A stretch of DNA of 64,000 nt, taken from the NCBI RefSeq assembly GCF_016545825.1, contig NC_052612.1, positions 41,771,738 through 41,835,737 of the forward strand. Reading direction: 5' to 3'. A program made the translations under genes and the position numbers. Source of the stretch: Eucalyptus grandis (Eukaryota > Streptophyta > Magnoliopsida > Myrtales > Myrtaceae). Positions 49,913 through 61,541 of the stretch are shown here, piece by piece (within the stretch, counting starts at the first letter, position 1; each line of letters opens with the position of its first letter). The notes under the pieces are model-generated. The model ran no database searches and was not told where the DNA came from. It worked only from the letters and a program-made list of their open reading frames with translations.

Positions 49913-51224
49913 CGTATCACAAATCAAAACATAGCCTTTCAAATCAATTCTTTCCGTAAAACCAAGTCTAGAATCTATATCATAAATTGGTTTACAAACC
50001 AAATCAAATCACATTTCATAACGCAATTTGTCAAATGGAATTCATTTCATATGTCATTTCATAAACCATACTCAAAGTCAAGAGTTTTTCATAATTCTTT
50101 GATAAAATGATTTTGCAAACCCATTATATATAATCATTTTCAACTCTGTTCATCAAATAACATATATAAACATATACTACTAAATATTTCTCTCACCATT
50201 TCGAAATTCATTTTATATGCCTGTAACATTTTAAAACGTCTTTCATAAAATGTTTCAGAAACCATTCAGAAATAACTAAAAAGTAATAAAGATTTGAAAT
50301 TATGAACTTTTGCCCTTTAGCGAAATCATACCATGCACATAATATGTCTCATACTTTCCACTTTTAAAATGAGTTTATAAATTTGGGAATGTCCACAACA
50401 TAACTATACGCGGTTGATGATCTCATAATCTTAACAAATAAAAGAGAATCGACGTCAAAACCAAAGAAAATACTACAATAACCATAAACCGGCGGAATTG
50501 ATGTCAAAACCAAATAAAATACTAAACAATTGTAAACTACCTGAACTATGCTTAAACACTAATCAAACAATTCCCACACAACAAATCGCACTCCCAAACC
50601 AATTATTTAAGTTGTTCGCAAGGCATTACTCGTACGTGAAACCCAGAATTCTCATTCTATCCAAACCATTGCTATAAATCAACTCTCATCAAACCCTACC
50701 ACTCTATAATACCATAATCCACTATTTCATATAAAATCCCAAAGTTCAAGAACTCAATAATCAGACCTCGCAGCTCGAATTTCATGAAATTTCAAATTTA
50801 AATCCTAATTCCGAAAACTTATCCAATTAAATGAACGAGGGTGCGAACACTTATCGGCCATTGTGAAATGAAGTTGAATCGGTTTCGTGATGTCCCGGGA
50901 ACACAAAAATCCTCCTCTTCTTTTTATTCTCTCTTCCTCTTTTCTCCTGGTCCTTCGAGCTTTCCGTCTCAAATAAGCTGAGCGTACCCCTTTTTGTCTG
51001 GCTTATATTGACTTTCCAACCATTCTCTTTTTTCTTCGCGGCTCCAACCAGCCGCATGTCACACTTCACTTGAACTCTACCGATCAAAAGCTCGCGTGAT
51101 CGAGAACCTCATCCGACGTTCCATCGAATGATCTCGTGGGTCAACTGTATTAACATGGTCCCGTACGATGAATGATCCCATCATCTCTTCCATTGACAGG
51201 GTTTTTCTCGTCATCTAACGTTGC
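49913..51224. other. AT-rich spacer
   Basis: Very AT-rich to about 50850, then less so. Short minus-strand frames near 50851-51087 have low-complexity Lys/Glu content. No gene recognised. It may be the inner part of a decayed retroelement whose repeats lie at 49629-49912. Confidence 0.4.
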
Positions 51225-51355
51225 GCAAAATTTATCCTTCTTTTCTATTTTAATTTAATCCTATCACAAAAAATATTGAGGTAGGAATCCTAGAGTAGGA
51301 CCGCCAAAATTTGTCCTTCTTTTCTATTTTAATTTAATCCTATTACAAAAATATT
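51225..51355. repeat. Direct duplication of about 53 bp
   Basis: AAAATTT(A/G)TCCTTCTTTTCT followed by ATTTTAATTTAATCCTAT occurs at about 51225-51277 and again at about 51303-51355, with only a few differences and a period near 78 bases. Confidence 0.85.
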
Positions 51356-51429
51356 AGGTAGTTCTAGATTGAAATCAATCAATCACGCAATGCCACGTGA
51401 AGATATGACCAAAGGGACTTCTTCTTACT

Positions 51430-51482
51430 CAATTTGAATAAGATTTTAGTATGTTGTACAATTTGAATAAGATTTTAGTATT
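51430..51482. repeat. Two 23-bp copies at a 29-bp period
   Basis: CAATTTGAATAAGATTTTAG followed by TAT occurs at 51430 and again at 51459, with a six-base spacer. The copies are identical over 23 bases. Confidence 0.9.
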
Positions 51483-51599
51483 GCAACTATATGTTTGACG
51501 TGGAATTGTTCTCGTGAGCTTTTATAGGCGAGATTCTTTTGAAAGGTAATTTGGGAAGCAAAATGTGCCGTAAAATTACAGTCATGGCTTTCTCCAACA

Positions 51600-51760
51600 T
51601 CAATAATATTCCAATTCACAACATCTCTCCTAGGGACACCATCAAACACCATTCTTGCATTTTTTTTACCTTCCCGAACTTCATCAGAAAGAAGATTCGA
51701 AAAATGCAAGGGCCTTATCCTACAGCTTACATAGAGACGCTTTTGGGTGCGGAGTTTGAT
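51600..51760 (-). pseudogene. Fragment resembling a pentatricopeptide repeat (PPR) protein
   Basis: On the minus strand the frame reads NARMVFDGVPRRDVVNWN, which fits the P/L-type repeat seam A-x-x-x-F-D-x-(M/V)-P-x-(R/K)-(D/N)-V-V-(S/N)-W-N of plant PLS-class PPR proteins that edit organelle RNA. Upstream of it HARCLIKLRTQKRLYVSCRI may be a decayed repeat (LI-x-MY-x-KCG type). The frame is lost on both sides and there is no room for a full protein, so this is a remnant at most. Confidence 0.5.
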
Positions 51761-52633
51761 CAAACACCTTGCATGCATATTCAAGGCAACCCAAATCACG
51801 ATAAACCTGACAAATTCCGTAGCCGAACTGGTTCATTGTAGGAGTCGTTGACAAGATCTGAGCATGGATGGACTTGACTCCGACAATGTCCTTTTAGAAA
51901 TCTCACAGAAGAGACGAAAAACGACTGGCGGGAGATGTCAGAGCGAAAGAGAATGAAATAAGAGCGTAGAAGAAAAGGAAATCCTAGTGAGACCAAGGAT
52001 TTGGAACGCTGGAGTCGTAATGGACGCCGGAGCAGAGGGTCGGAGGAGCAAAATCTAAGAGTGAAAGGAGAGAAAACACTCTTGCTGAAGATAGAAGGAT
52101 GTTTCCCCTTTTTCTTATTAAGAGAAGGAAGGAGAGGATACAAAAAGAGAGAAAGGAAAATAAATGCGTGGAGGCTAGCGTGTTTAGGTATAGTAATCGG
52201 GGAAATGAATGCTTTGTAGGCCTTGCAATGAAATGGGTGTTTCACCGACCCCTCTATCTTTGTTGGCGTGGACGGCTACTTTTTCTGAGTTCAGATGAAG
52301 GAATCCTGGTACATACTCGAGTCCACCTTTAGGACTAGCAATAGAGGAAAGAAAATTACATTTTTTGTTTTGGGCGAGAAGAAGTCCTTCTGGTCATATC
52401 TCCCCATGGCACTGCATTATTGCTCCGAGACCGCCCTGATTTGACAGTCTGGACCGCCTAATATCTTTTCCCTGTCAGAGATCGAGATCCCAACCGAACT
52501 CCAAACGAAGTGGGGCCCATGCAACCATTACTGCCTCAGCCGAATATAATCCATATTTGTGTTCGGAGTACCATCGCGAACAGCTTCCTCGCAGGATTTC
52601 CACACGAATTCAAGATCGACCGAGAGAGTCCCC
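51761..52633. other. Spacer and promoter of the BAHD gene
   Basis: Mixed composition, no recognised exon. The BAHD open frame extends upstream to 52559, but that N-terminal part does not resemble the family. Confidence 0.4.
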
Positions 52634-54100
52634 ATGTCCAAGATGAACACCGCCGTCCCCGACCAGAAAGTCCGCATCGTCTCATCCACCGCCGTCAAAC
52701 CGTCTTCTCCCACCCCTCCCCACCGCCGCACCCTCAATCTCTCCCTCCTCGACCAGCTCTTCCCCGCCGGCTTGTCCCCCACCATCCTCTTCTACGCCGA
52801 CCCCGCCGCCGGCGGCGAGTCGCTCTCCCACCGCATGCGGGCCTCTCTCTCCGAAACCCTCACTGATTTCTACCCCTTGGCCGGCCGGCTCCGGGGCAGC
52901 GCCTGCATCGACTGCAACGATGAGGGCGCGTACTGGGTCGAGGCCCGAGCCGACCTCCCGCTCGCCGACGTCCTCGCCCGGCCCGACGGGACGCTGCTCG
53001 CCCAGCTCCTCCCTTCGTCTCACCCGGAGACGTCGCTCTTGGCCGCCATGGGGTGCCTCCTGATTGTCCAGATCACCACCTTCACCTGCGGCGGCGTCGC
53101 CGTCGCCGCCTGCAGCACGCACAAGCTCCTGGACGCGTCCTCGCTGACGTTCTTCCTCCGGAGCTGGTCGGCGAGATCCGCCGGGAGGCTCGAGGGGGCC
53201 GGCCACCTCCTCCGAGGTTCCTCGGGGATTCCCTCGTGCGGGCCAAAGAGGTGCCCTTCATGCTGTCGGACTACGCCGGCATGGAGAGCTGCGCGACGCG
53301 GAGGTTCGTGTTCCACCGGTCCCAGATATCCGCCCTCAAGGCCGAAGCGGTCCGCGCCGCCCGGCCCGGCGAGTCGACTCGGTTCACGAGGGTCGAGCTC
53401 GTGCTGGCGCTCATCGTCAGATGCGCCCTGGCCGCTTCCCGGTCCGTGACCGGGTCTTCCCGTCACCCTACTCTGCTGCGCCAGATGGTCAACCTCCGGA
53501 ACCGGATGTCGCCGGCCCTGCGAAACAACGACGTCGGGAATCTCGCCTTCGGCATCAACATACTGTACGAGAACAGCGAGTCGACATTCCACGAGCTGGT
53601 CTCGAACATCAGGAAGGAGATGATCAATTTCACCAAGGGAACTCAAGCGAGCAGGTCCGACAGCGGGGAGCTCTTGTCCATAGCGTGCGGGTCGATCGGG
53701 AGTAAGTACATCACATCAAAACCTATTACGCTAATAAATCAAGTCAATCACGTTTCGACAATCTGCTCGGCCTACTAACGATGTGATTGCGATTGAAGAG
53801 GCAGGGGACTTCTTCGGAAAATGGAAGGAGGAGTCGCGGTTCTACAGGTGCTCGAGCCTGTGCGGGTTTCGGTTCTACGAGGTCGACTTCGGGTCGGGGA
53901 AGCCGGCGTGGGTGACGTGCCTGAGCCGCGCGAAGAACTTCGTGTACATGGTGGACGCGAAGGACGGGGACGGGATCGATGCGTGGGTGACGCTGGACCG
54001 GCGCGACATGGCCGTCTTCGAGCGGGACGGGGAGCTCCTCGCCTACGCCGCTCCGAACCCCAGCGTCGCGCACCATGTGATGCATCCTTCTCGGCTCTGA
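52634..54100 (+). CDS. BAHD acyltransferase (vinorine synthase-like clade), one apparent frameshift
   Basis: Cytosolic acyl-CoA-dependent acyltransferase; the family acylates alkaloids, terpenoids, phenolics or anthocyanins. Exon 1 is 52634-53701 and exon 2 is 53799-54100, separated by a 97-base GT-AG intron (GTAAGT donor, TACTAAC branch site at about 53773). The start MSKMNTAVPDQKVRIVSS is preferred over an in-frame ATG 25 codons upstream. Visible: FYPLAGRLRG, the catalytic HxxxD as HKLLD (163-167, followed by Ala instead of Gly), RQMVNLRNRMSP, GINILYENS, and DFGSGKPAWV for the usual DFGWG. Around 53211-53214 (CCACCTCCTCCGAGG) one base seems missing: the frame of GRLEGAGHLL ends and PRFLGDSLVRAKEVPF continues in the next. 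With one extra base the protein would be 456 residues, the normal size. The Trp-to-Ser change may alter but need not abolish activity. Confidence 0.85.
53702..53798 (+). other. Intron of the BAHD gene with consensus branch site
   Basis: GTAAGT donor at 53702, GAAG acceptor ending at 53798, and CCTACTAAC about 25 bases before the acceptor. Splicing joins phase-1 ends to give Ser-Ile-Gly-Lys-Ala-Gly-Asp, keeping the C-terminal frame with the DFGSG motif. Confidence 0.75.
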
Positions 54101-55969
54101 TTGCTGCTTGATGAACGGACCGTGAGATGTTGCTCATTTGAAAACGGTGCGTCGTTGACCGAAAGCAAGAAAAAATGAAAACGGAGCTACGTTTGAGTGG
54201 TTTTTTTCTTTTTTGGTCGAACGTTTGAATGGTTGAGGATAATATAATTCGTACACGGAATCATCTCGAAACTCCAGCTGTCCATAATTCATTTGTTTCA
54301 TAGAAGATGACATTTTTCATTAAAAAATTATTTATAGAGAAAATGATTAGTTCTTATTTGTATGATGACTCTTTGATATTTATCCGTTTCGTGAATATCT
54401 TTTCACGAAGCCATCGGCGATTGATTTTCTGACGATTTCCTGCCAAGTTAAAAAAAAAAAAGAAAAAAGAGTTACGACAGATGGCTCTTCCTTGTTGGGA
54501 CCACAGGATCGGAGCTCAGGTACTTGGTGTTCTGATCTCTTACTAGCAGTTATCTTGAAGTGGGGCGACTCCAAAAGATCTTTTAAGAAAAGATATTCTG
54601 AATTTTCGAAAGATTTAAAAAAATGTCAAGAACCATATCCATGAGACTTAAAACTCCATCGATCTTGATTCCTTTTAATTGGGGATTAATTCGTTTGGCG
54701 TGAGGTTGTGGAGATTATTCTACTTTTTTTCTCCGCTAATCTATTTCTCTAAAAAGATCACCAACGATCATATCAACTCACTTAGATCGAAAATTTAACC
54801 GTGGGTGTTTTTTGTCCATTGTGCAGAAGTTTGTGGACCTTATTTTCATGTGTCGTTAGAGAAGTCAGGGTATTAATGACGGCAAAAGTTTTTATTCTTT
54901 TTTAATCTTTGGGATTTGGTGGACTTAAAGGGACGCAATGTGGCAATTTAATTAGGAACTTGTGATCCAACGATTATGAGTAGCTCGAGAAAGGAGGCTC
55001 TCATTGGCGGGTGTCCACATGAAGTGGTCCCCCATGTATACAACGCATTCCAATTGTGTATAGTTTATTATTGTTATTTACAAAAAGGAAATTCAACATG
55101 TTTTTAATCAATTGCGCATATCTATTGGTTTGCAACCCTATCGCTATCGGTCTGTCAAAGAACAGCTCCTCGAAAGATTGTGATACAAAAAAATTAATAT
55201 CTAAAAGGGAAATGATTAACTAATGGCACCATTACTCTCTATTTTTTTAGGAGAACGTGTCGTCTCCACCCTTGATTCTTTTTAATACTCTTTTGGAAAA
55301 TCTGAATAAAAAATCTCATTTGGGATTGGCTCCACTTCCTTTAAGTGGGATTCCTTGTGGAGAAATAAAGAAAGCAAGGGATAAAATTGTTCTGAACAGA
55401 GTTAACTACTAAAATGGTATAACAAGTACGAAAATAGTATCACTGGGAAGAGATTATTAACGTTATTATAAATATCCATTAAATTCCAAGATAGAAAAAA
55501 AAAAACATTAGAAATTTTGTCTTTGAGACTGATAAAGACACTTTTATCCATTAACAGGGGTCCTTGTGTTCTTGCTATTTTAAATTGCTAAGACTCGTGT
55601 AGAGGAATTCTTGTCGTTGCTAGATAATTGCATTAACTTAATTGACCGCTCTATGATCTTGTGCCTTTGATAGGAAAAAATGTTCAAGTCCTAAATTTAA
55701 TGTATTTTTATTAATTCAGTTCCAAACATTTTTATTTTTATCAATTGAGTTATAAACATTTTTTCACATTTTACTAATTGAGTCTATCAAACCCACTTTA
55801 ATCAGAAATTGTCAACGTGAACGCTGGCCATCCTATATAGCATGACTAGTGCCATCATTGACATGGACAATTTTTTATGTTATTTTAAATTTTTTTTTTT
55901 TTTAATTTAAGGCATGTGGCTGGAAAAACAAAGATGGGCCACATTGCATAATTTCAAGGGATGTATGTG
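54101..55969. other. Intergenic spacer
   Basis: AT-rich with no gene recognised. At 55680-55860 there is a stretch of the AAGTCCTAAA/AATTGAGTC type that resembles one arm of the inverted-repeat elements nearby (55970 and 61180), so it may be half of a broken element. Confidence 0.45.
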
Positions 55970-56569
55970 GGAAAATTACCAAAAGTCTTAAATTTATTGT
56001 AATTTTTTCCAATTTAGTCCCAAACATTTTGCAATTATATAAATTCAGTCCATTCAGTCAAATTTGGTTGACCGGTGTTGACATGGATGTTGGTTAGTGC
56101 CAACAGACATTTTTAGTAATTTTTATTTTATTTTATTTTATTTTTTTCTCTTTTTTCTTTTTCTACTCCCTCCTTCTTCCACCTTCTTCGATGACCAGGC
56201 AATGGCGAGCTCCTCTCTCCAATGGACGGCGAGGGTGACCTCACCCATGTTTGGTGAGGCAAGCCCTTGCTAGTGGATTGGCCTCACCATTGGCCAGCGA
56301 CTAGCCCTCCCCTCTGGCCTGTTGCCAAAAAAGGAGAAGGAGAGGAGAAAAGGAAAAAAAAGAAAAATTAGAAGAAAGAAACAAAATATTATTAAAAAGT
56401 TGTCTATTAGTGCCGAACGACATCCATATCAGTACTGGCAAACCAAATTTGATTTGATAGACTGAATTAATATAATTGCAATATGTTTATGGTTGAAATG
56501 ATCCAAAAAAAAGTTTATGATTGAATTGAAAAAATTACAATAGGTTTAAATTATTTTTGATAATTTTCC
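55970..56569. mobile_element. Inverted-repeat (Mutator/foldback-like) element
   Basis: The left arm starts GGAAAATTACCAAAAGTCTT and the right end in reverse complement reads GGAAAATTATCAAAAATAAT. Similarity continues about 150 bases inward (CCAATTTAGTCCCAAAC, TGCAATTATATAAATTCAGT and AAATTTGGTT have counterparts). The core at 56160-56340 is GC-rich with GGCGAGG/CCTCACC words. Flanks GATGTATGTG and GATGTACATT agree at 7 of 10 positions, a possible worn target-site duplication. No coding. Confidence 0.7.
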
Positions 56570-57568
56570 TGATGTACATTGAAGCTGGTACTAGTAGGGT
56601 GAATGATCAAAACTTTGCACCTTAACAGAATAATCGTGGGATCTCAGCTTGGTCCGGCAATGGTGTGCACCGAGAGATAATTCCTAGCGAGCGACTCCTT
56701 TGTGCTCAGCTAAGATCCGATGGCGACAGTGGCAGCCGTTCATCAACAACGCGAGAAGTATACCTAGAGATTTTCTCTTCCACTGCAGTCGGCTAATTTC
56801 CTGAAATGGCACATGACTCGCACCATCCTCTGCCTCTTCCTTGGTTTTCATCAATCTGCACAAGATCAGAATGAAAGCCTTCATTGTGCAGCAGATCAAT
56901 TTTGAACAGTTAGATCAGAAGCATAGGGCGTGTTGAGTTTCTCGCACTCGTCATTCAGAGTTTGCTTCAAATCTTATTGGTGATGACTGAAGAATGATCA
57001 CAATAGTATAGAGTTTACTCACATCTCGACATGGATATTCCAACGATATGTGTTGAAAAAGAATAGTATTCGCTCGAAATATTCGATAGATATAGCGCAA
57101 CGATAGCACAAGTTGGAAAACGGGATGGCATCTATATCTAGTACTGCTTCTTTCTCTTTACTATTCTCTTTCTTGTGTCCACGATGGATAGTCATACATA
57201 TTTTAGCAGGCATTTCATGATCAAGTTAGCTGAAACTTCTTCTGGCACTGACGTATCAGTCAACCAAGGTTTGGCTTCTGCTTGTTTTCAGTATAAAGAA
57301 GCAACGTCCCTCTCGTTCTCTTGAATCATTCCCATCTTTCGTTCCTTAACCCATAGAGCCTTCAGCCAAAGAAGCCCATATTTTCTATGCATGATCTTCC
57401 CTTTTACGTTTTGTCTGTCACCATAATTGCATCGAGCCACCACCGAAAAGTTCATCATTGGGTTAAATTAAACTCGGGTCTTGTCAATAGCCATTTTCAT
57501 ACTCAACAGTAATAAAGGAAGAGTGTAACCCAATCGATTCAGTCCTGAGTTCCTAAACTTGGGGACTC
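56570..57568. other. Spacer and 5' flank of the truncated receptor copy
   Basis: No gene recognised. Short minus-strand frames at 56684-56899 and 57019-57213 have no family match. From about 57280 the sequence resembles the 5' flank of the intact receptor. Confidence 0.4.
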
Positions 57569-58912
57569 ATGGCGGATGGAATGGTGACATTCCTGCTCAA
57601 CAAGCTCTCAACGGTGATAGAAGGAGAAAAGTATTTGCTAAGAGGCAATAAATTAGAAGGGAATGGCAAGCTTTTGGATCTAAGAAAGATACTCTCAAAT
57701 GGGTACTCTGATTTGCCTCACTATTTGAAATCTTGCCTCTTATACCTAAGCATTTTTCCAGAGAAACGTAATCAGGCGCATGAGGCTCATCCGTATGGAT
57801 ATCTGAAGGGTTCGTGGAAGGGCAAGAAGGCAAGACATCGCAAGAAGTTGCAGAGAAGTACCTCCTAGAGCTTCACGATAGAAGCTTGATCCAAGTTGAG
57901 AGAACAACCGCCGATGGGAGGATCCACGCTTATCGTGTACATGACATCTTGAGAGAGATCCTACTGACAAGGTCGCAGGAGGAAAATTTCGAGACAACAG
58001 CCAATCCAACGATCACAAAGTCCAGAGAGACCTGGCGCATTGCCATCCGTAGTAGCTCTACCGATACACAAAGGAGTAAGATCAAATCCGTTAGTCTTCA
58101 CTCTCTACCTGTGTTCGGATTGCCATATATACTGTCAAACTCCTCGGTACTAGCCCATTGGTAAATTGGTTTAAGCTGCTCGAGGTGGTAGACCTAAGGA
58201 ATGCTCCTTTAGATTCATTTCCTAAGGAGATTATCAATTATAACATTTAAAGCATTTGAGCTTGAGATGTACACAGATGAGGAAGCTTTAAAAGTTCAAT
58301 AGGAAACCTACAAAAGCCGGAGACTTTGGACCTGAAGAAAACCTTGGTGTCCGAGTTGCACACTTCCATCCTAAAGATATGTCACCTTCGACATCTCTTG
58401 CTCTACAGGTATGAGTGGGGGCTGGACTTGTACTATCGCAAGCACGGCTTCAAATCGAGTGCGGGAATTAGAGTCCTCGTGTCACTGCAAAGCCTGTGCT
58501 GCATTTATGCGGACTGAGACAATGGAATGCTCCAGGACATTGGATTGCTGAGCCAGCTCACGAAGTTGAAAGTAGGAAACTTAAGGAAGATGGGAAAGCC
58601 TTGCGCTCCTCCATCCAGAGTTTGAGCAAACTCCACACGTTGTCTCTCCATTCCGTCCGACCGGACGAGGTCATCGACATTGAACACTCAACTACGCGGC
58701 GTCTCTTGCAACGGGTGTACTTGGAAGGGCGCCTGGAGAGAATAGCCTCCTGGTTTTCTTCCCTCGATAGCAATAGAATAGTGAGATTGTACATATGCCA
58801 AGCCAGCTGTTAGGAAAATATGGCTGCGACCCGCTCGAAGAATCCCGGATTTAGAAATCAAATCGCTCGGAATCTCGTGGATTTCAACTTGGCAATGCAT
58901 ATGAAGGCGCGA
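57569..58912 (+). pseudogene. Truncated CC-NB-LRR pseudogene, paralogue of 45343-48083
   Basis: The start MADGMVTFLLNKLSTVIEGE matches the intact paralogue, but after LLRG the frame jumps to NKLEGNGKLLDLRKILSNGY, which equals the paralogue around residue 403. About 376 codons, nearly all of the coiled-coil and NB-ARC including P-loop and kinase-2, are missing. The rest continues in shifting frames: RNBS-D CLLYLSIFPE, then SLIQVERTTADGRIHAYRVH, VHDILREILL, and LRR pieces RHLLLYRYEWGLDLYYRKHG. Similarity fades at about 58912, short of the paralogue's end. Several frameshifts and stops make it non-functional as a receptor. Confidence 0.92.
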
Positions 58913-59315
58913 TAACTTCTCTCATTTTGAAAATAATGTTCTTGTCAAAAGAAGACGAAAAATGAAAGAAGATGATCTCAAAACAAATGTACCAAGACTT
59001 TTACAAAAAAGAACAAAGACTTCCACGAAGAGCTTGATAGAAATTAAATAAATAATAATAATAAAAAATAGCGAACAAATAGTCGCACTATTTCAACAAG
59101 ACTTTATAGTTAATTTTTTTTATAAAAATAAATCCGAATTTTCAATAAATAAAATTAATGATCCGTCCACGGAAATCTTTTTGTCTATATAAACAAATTA
59201 CCAACACCAGCTACACCGTGAGAAACAACTTGGCTACTAGGTGCTGATCTTACTGCCTCGACTAGTGTAGAAAAAACTAGGTACTTTTAAATTCTGTGGA
59301 CCAATTTCAAACAAA
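58913..59315. other. Spacer after the pseudogene
   Basis: AT-rich; nothing recognised. Confidence 0.5.
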
Positions 59316-59750
59316 GATTAATACCACCAAAATTCTTAAATTAGTATATTTGTGATAAATTTATCATAAACTAATATTTTGACCACAACAAAATTTCAAA
59401 TTGATATACTTGTGACAAATTTTATCCCCCGTTAATTTCCGTTAAATTTAAACGTCAAAATTACTAAGTTGGATGACTCATAACAGTTGATGGATGTACT
59501 ATTTTGGAATTGAATCTCCATTTAACACGGGTATAGTTCGTGATTGTGGTATTAATCCAATTTAATATAAATTAATAGATGGTAAATTTATAATAAATGT
59601 ATAAGTTTGGGATTTTTTGAGGTCAAAAAAATTAGTTTGAGATAAATTTTTTATATATTTACTAGTTTGGGTTATCGTTGGTCAAAAAATTAATTTATAG
59701 TAAATTTGTTATATATATATATGAATTTTGGATTTTTCATGATATTAATC
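59316..59750. mobile_element. Inverted-repeat MITE-like element, same family as 28268-28746
   Basis: The left end reads GATTAATACCACCAAAATTC and the reverse complement of the right end reads GATTAATATCATGAAAAATC. The similarity extends inward past TAAATTAATTTTTTGACCA-like words. An internal TA/AT microsatellite is at about 59711-59722. Very AT-rich and non-coding. I could not fix a target-site duplication. Confidence 0.65.
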
Positions 59751-61179
59751 ATTTACATGATGTATTCTGTCATTTGCTTAAGGGGGGGGACATTTTTCCC
59801 TTTTCTCCTTTTGGTCGTCTTAGGCGGTGCACCCATTTTTAGCTTAGAGGGTTAGTGGGCTAAAAAGTCTTCGTTGTTTTCGACACCGATCAGGCTGAAG
59901 AAAATGGGAGAAGGTGAAAAGCTAAGGTCCAATTCCAGCTTAATGAGTCAAAATTCAATTTTCTTTCTCTGATCTTGTCAAGCATCCGTCAGGAGTCCAC
60001 AAGGCCAACGCTTGCTGCTCAAGATTGGCCCGATGGCCCTTTCCCTCTCATTCAAACGTATGATTACAGCCGTCCCGAGCCATCTAGTTTGTCAAGCTCA
60101 AGTAATGTGATGAGAGCACAATTTGAAGAACTTCTTTTCAAATTATCTGAGTATAATCGCTCATTCTTATTGTAAATTCTCTCTAGGAAATAAGAACTAT
60201 CTCTAGCACATGTTGATTCTTTTTATCATTGTATCTAGACGTGAAAGTGCAAGTCAAGTATTTCACGATAAATATAAATCTTCAAGAAAAGTTAGCCACT
60301 ACATTGATCTTGTCTCAATGGATAATTTCATGAGTTTTGTAAGATCAAGAATTCAACGCAAATTTGACGTTTCTTCTACTTTTTTAATTTTGGCTTAAGA
60401 ATATACTTTTATTTGTCCGTAAGCATTTAATCTTTTGTTGAACACCCCTTTTTTTCTTTTTTTCTGAAAACATTCATCTATAAAAGCTAATTTTTCCAAA
60501 ATCAATTTTTGGACAGGAAAGTTGAAAGTTTTCTTTTGAAGAGGCTCTTTTTCTCACTCTAGAAAACTAGCAACTTATAAAAAGATGTTGTAACATGGGT
60601 GTGATGTCAATTGTCGTTATATTGTACACACCCTCTTTTTTTCACTCTAGAAAATTAATTGATATTGCTTATATTTCCGTCCAACAAGCCCCTGCTTGCC
60701 TTGACATATTAATCAGGACAGGCAAGGCCCACCTTTTTTTCCCCCCTCAAAGGTCAAAACCCAAAATCTGATTGCCACGTCACATTTGTCCATTTCTTCT
60801 AAAGCAACCCAACATTAATTAGGTTGTTGGGGGTGCTTTGGGAACGAAGGGAAGTAATTATTTTTTGAGAATTATTTAAGAGAGCAGACCTTGCTCCTTG
60901 AACCAGCCATTGCCAAATAAAGTCATGGGTAGACGCTTGCAAAGCATATCAGATTACTTTTCATCATTTTCAGTATCTACTCTTGAACTTGACTAGGCAT
61001 GCAACGTCTTATAGTTAATTAGGCACTTTGCAAAATGATATTGGTGGTTGAGTGTAGGACTTGATTTTCTTTGAAAGATATCATATCAAATGAACGTATT
61101 TCGCTAAGGGTCTTTTTGATAACCATTTTATTCTCAAGAGCAATTTATGATTAGAAATGTTTCTTTGTTATTTTGTTTA
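59751..61179. other. Intergenic spacer
   Basis: No gene recognised. The short plus-strand frames at 59975-60175 and 60210-60398 lack family motifs. Confidence 0.5.
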
Positions 61180-61541
61180 GGGATAAGTGCTACAGAAGTC
61201 CTAAAACTTGTTACAAAATGCAATTGAGTCCTAAAACTTGTAAAAAGTGCAATTAAGTCCTAAAACTTGTCAAAATGTTTCAATCAAGTCCTAAAATCGA
61301 TGCTATCAAATTTCCTAACAGAAAAAATTGACATGGCATGGACGTGATTTTTTTAATCGTTTCTCTCTCCTACGTGGCGAATAGTTTAAAAAAAAAAATT
61401 CCGTTAGGAAATTTGACAGCGTCAATTTTAGAACTCAATTGAAACATTTTGACAAATTTTAGAACTGAATAGCACTTTTGCAAGTTTTAGAACTCAATGT
61501 ATTTTCGTGACAAGTTTTTGGACTTCTACAACACTTATCCC
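61180..61541. mobile_element. Mutator-type MITE with perfect 9-bp target-site duplication
   Basis: 362 bases. The left terminus is GGGATAAGTGCTACAGAAGT. The right terminus in reverse complement is GGGATAAGTGTTGTAGAAGT, and both continue with CC(T/A)AAAACTTG. TTTTGTTTA occurs immediately outside both ends, at 61171-61179 and 61542-61550. The interior carries several AAGTCCTAAAACTTG-like words in both orientations. No coding. A 9-bp duplication indicates the Mutator superfamily. Confidence 0.9.

Noticed and set aside
52559..52633. Upstream in-frame ATG for the BAHD gene
   Set aside because: The 25 extra residues are unlike BAHD N-termini, and the ATG at 52634 gives the usual start and length.
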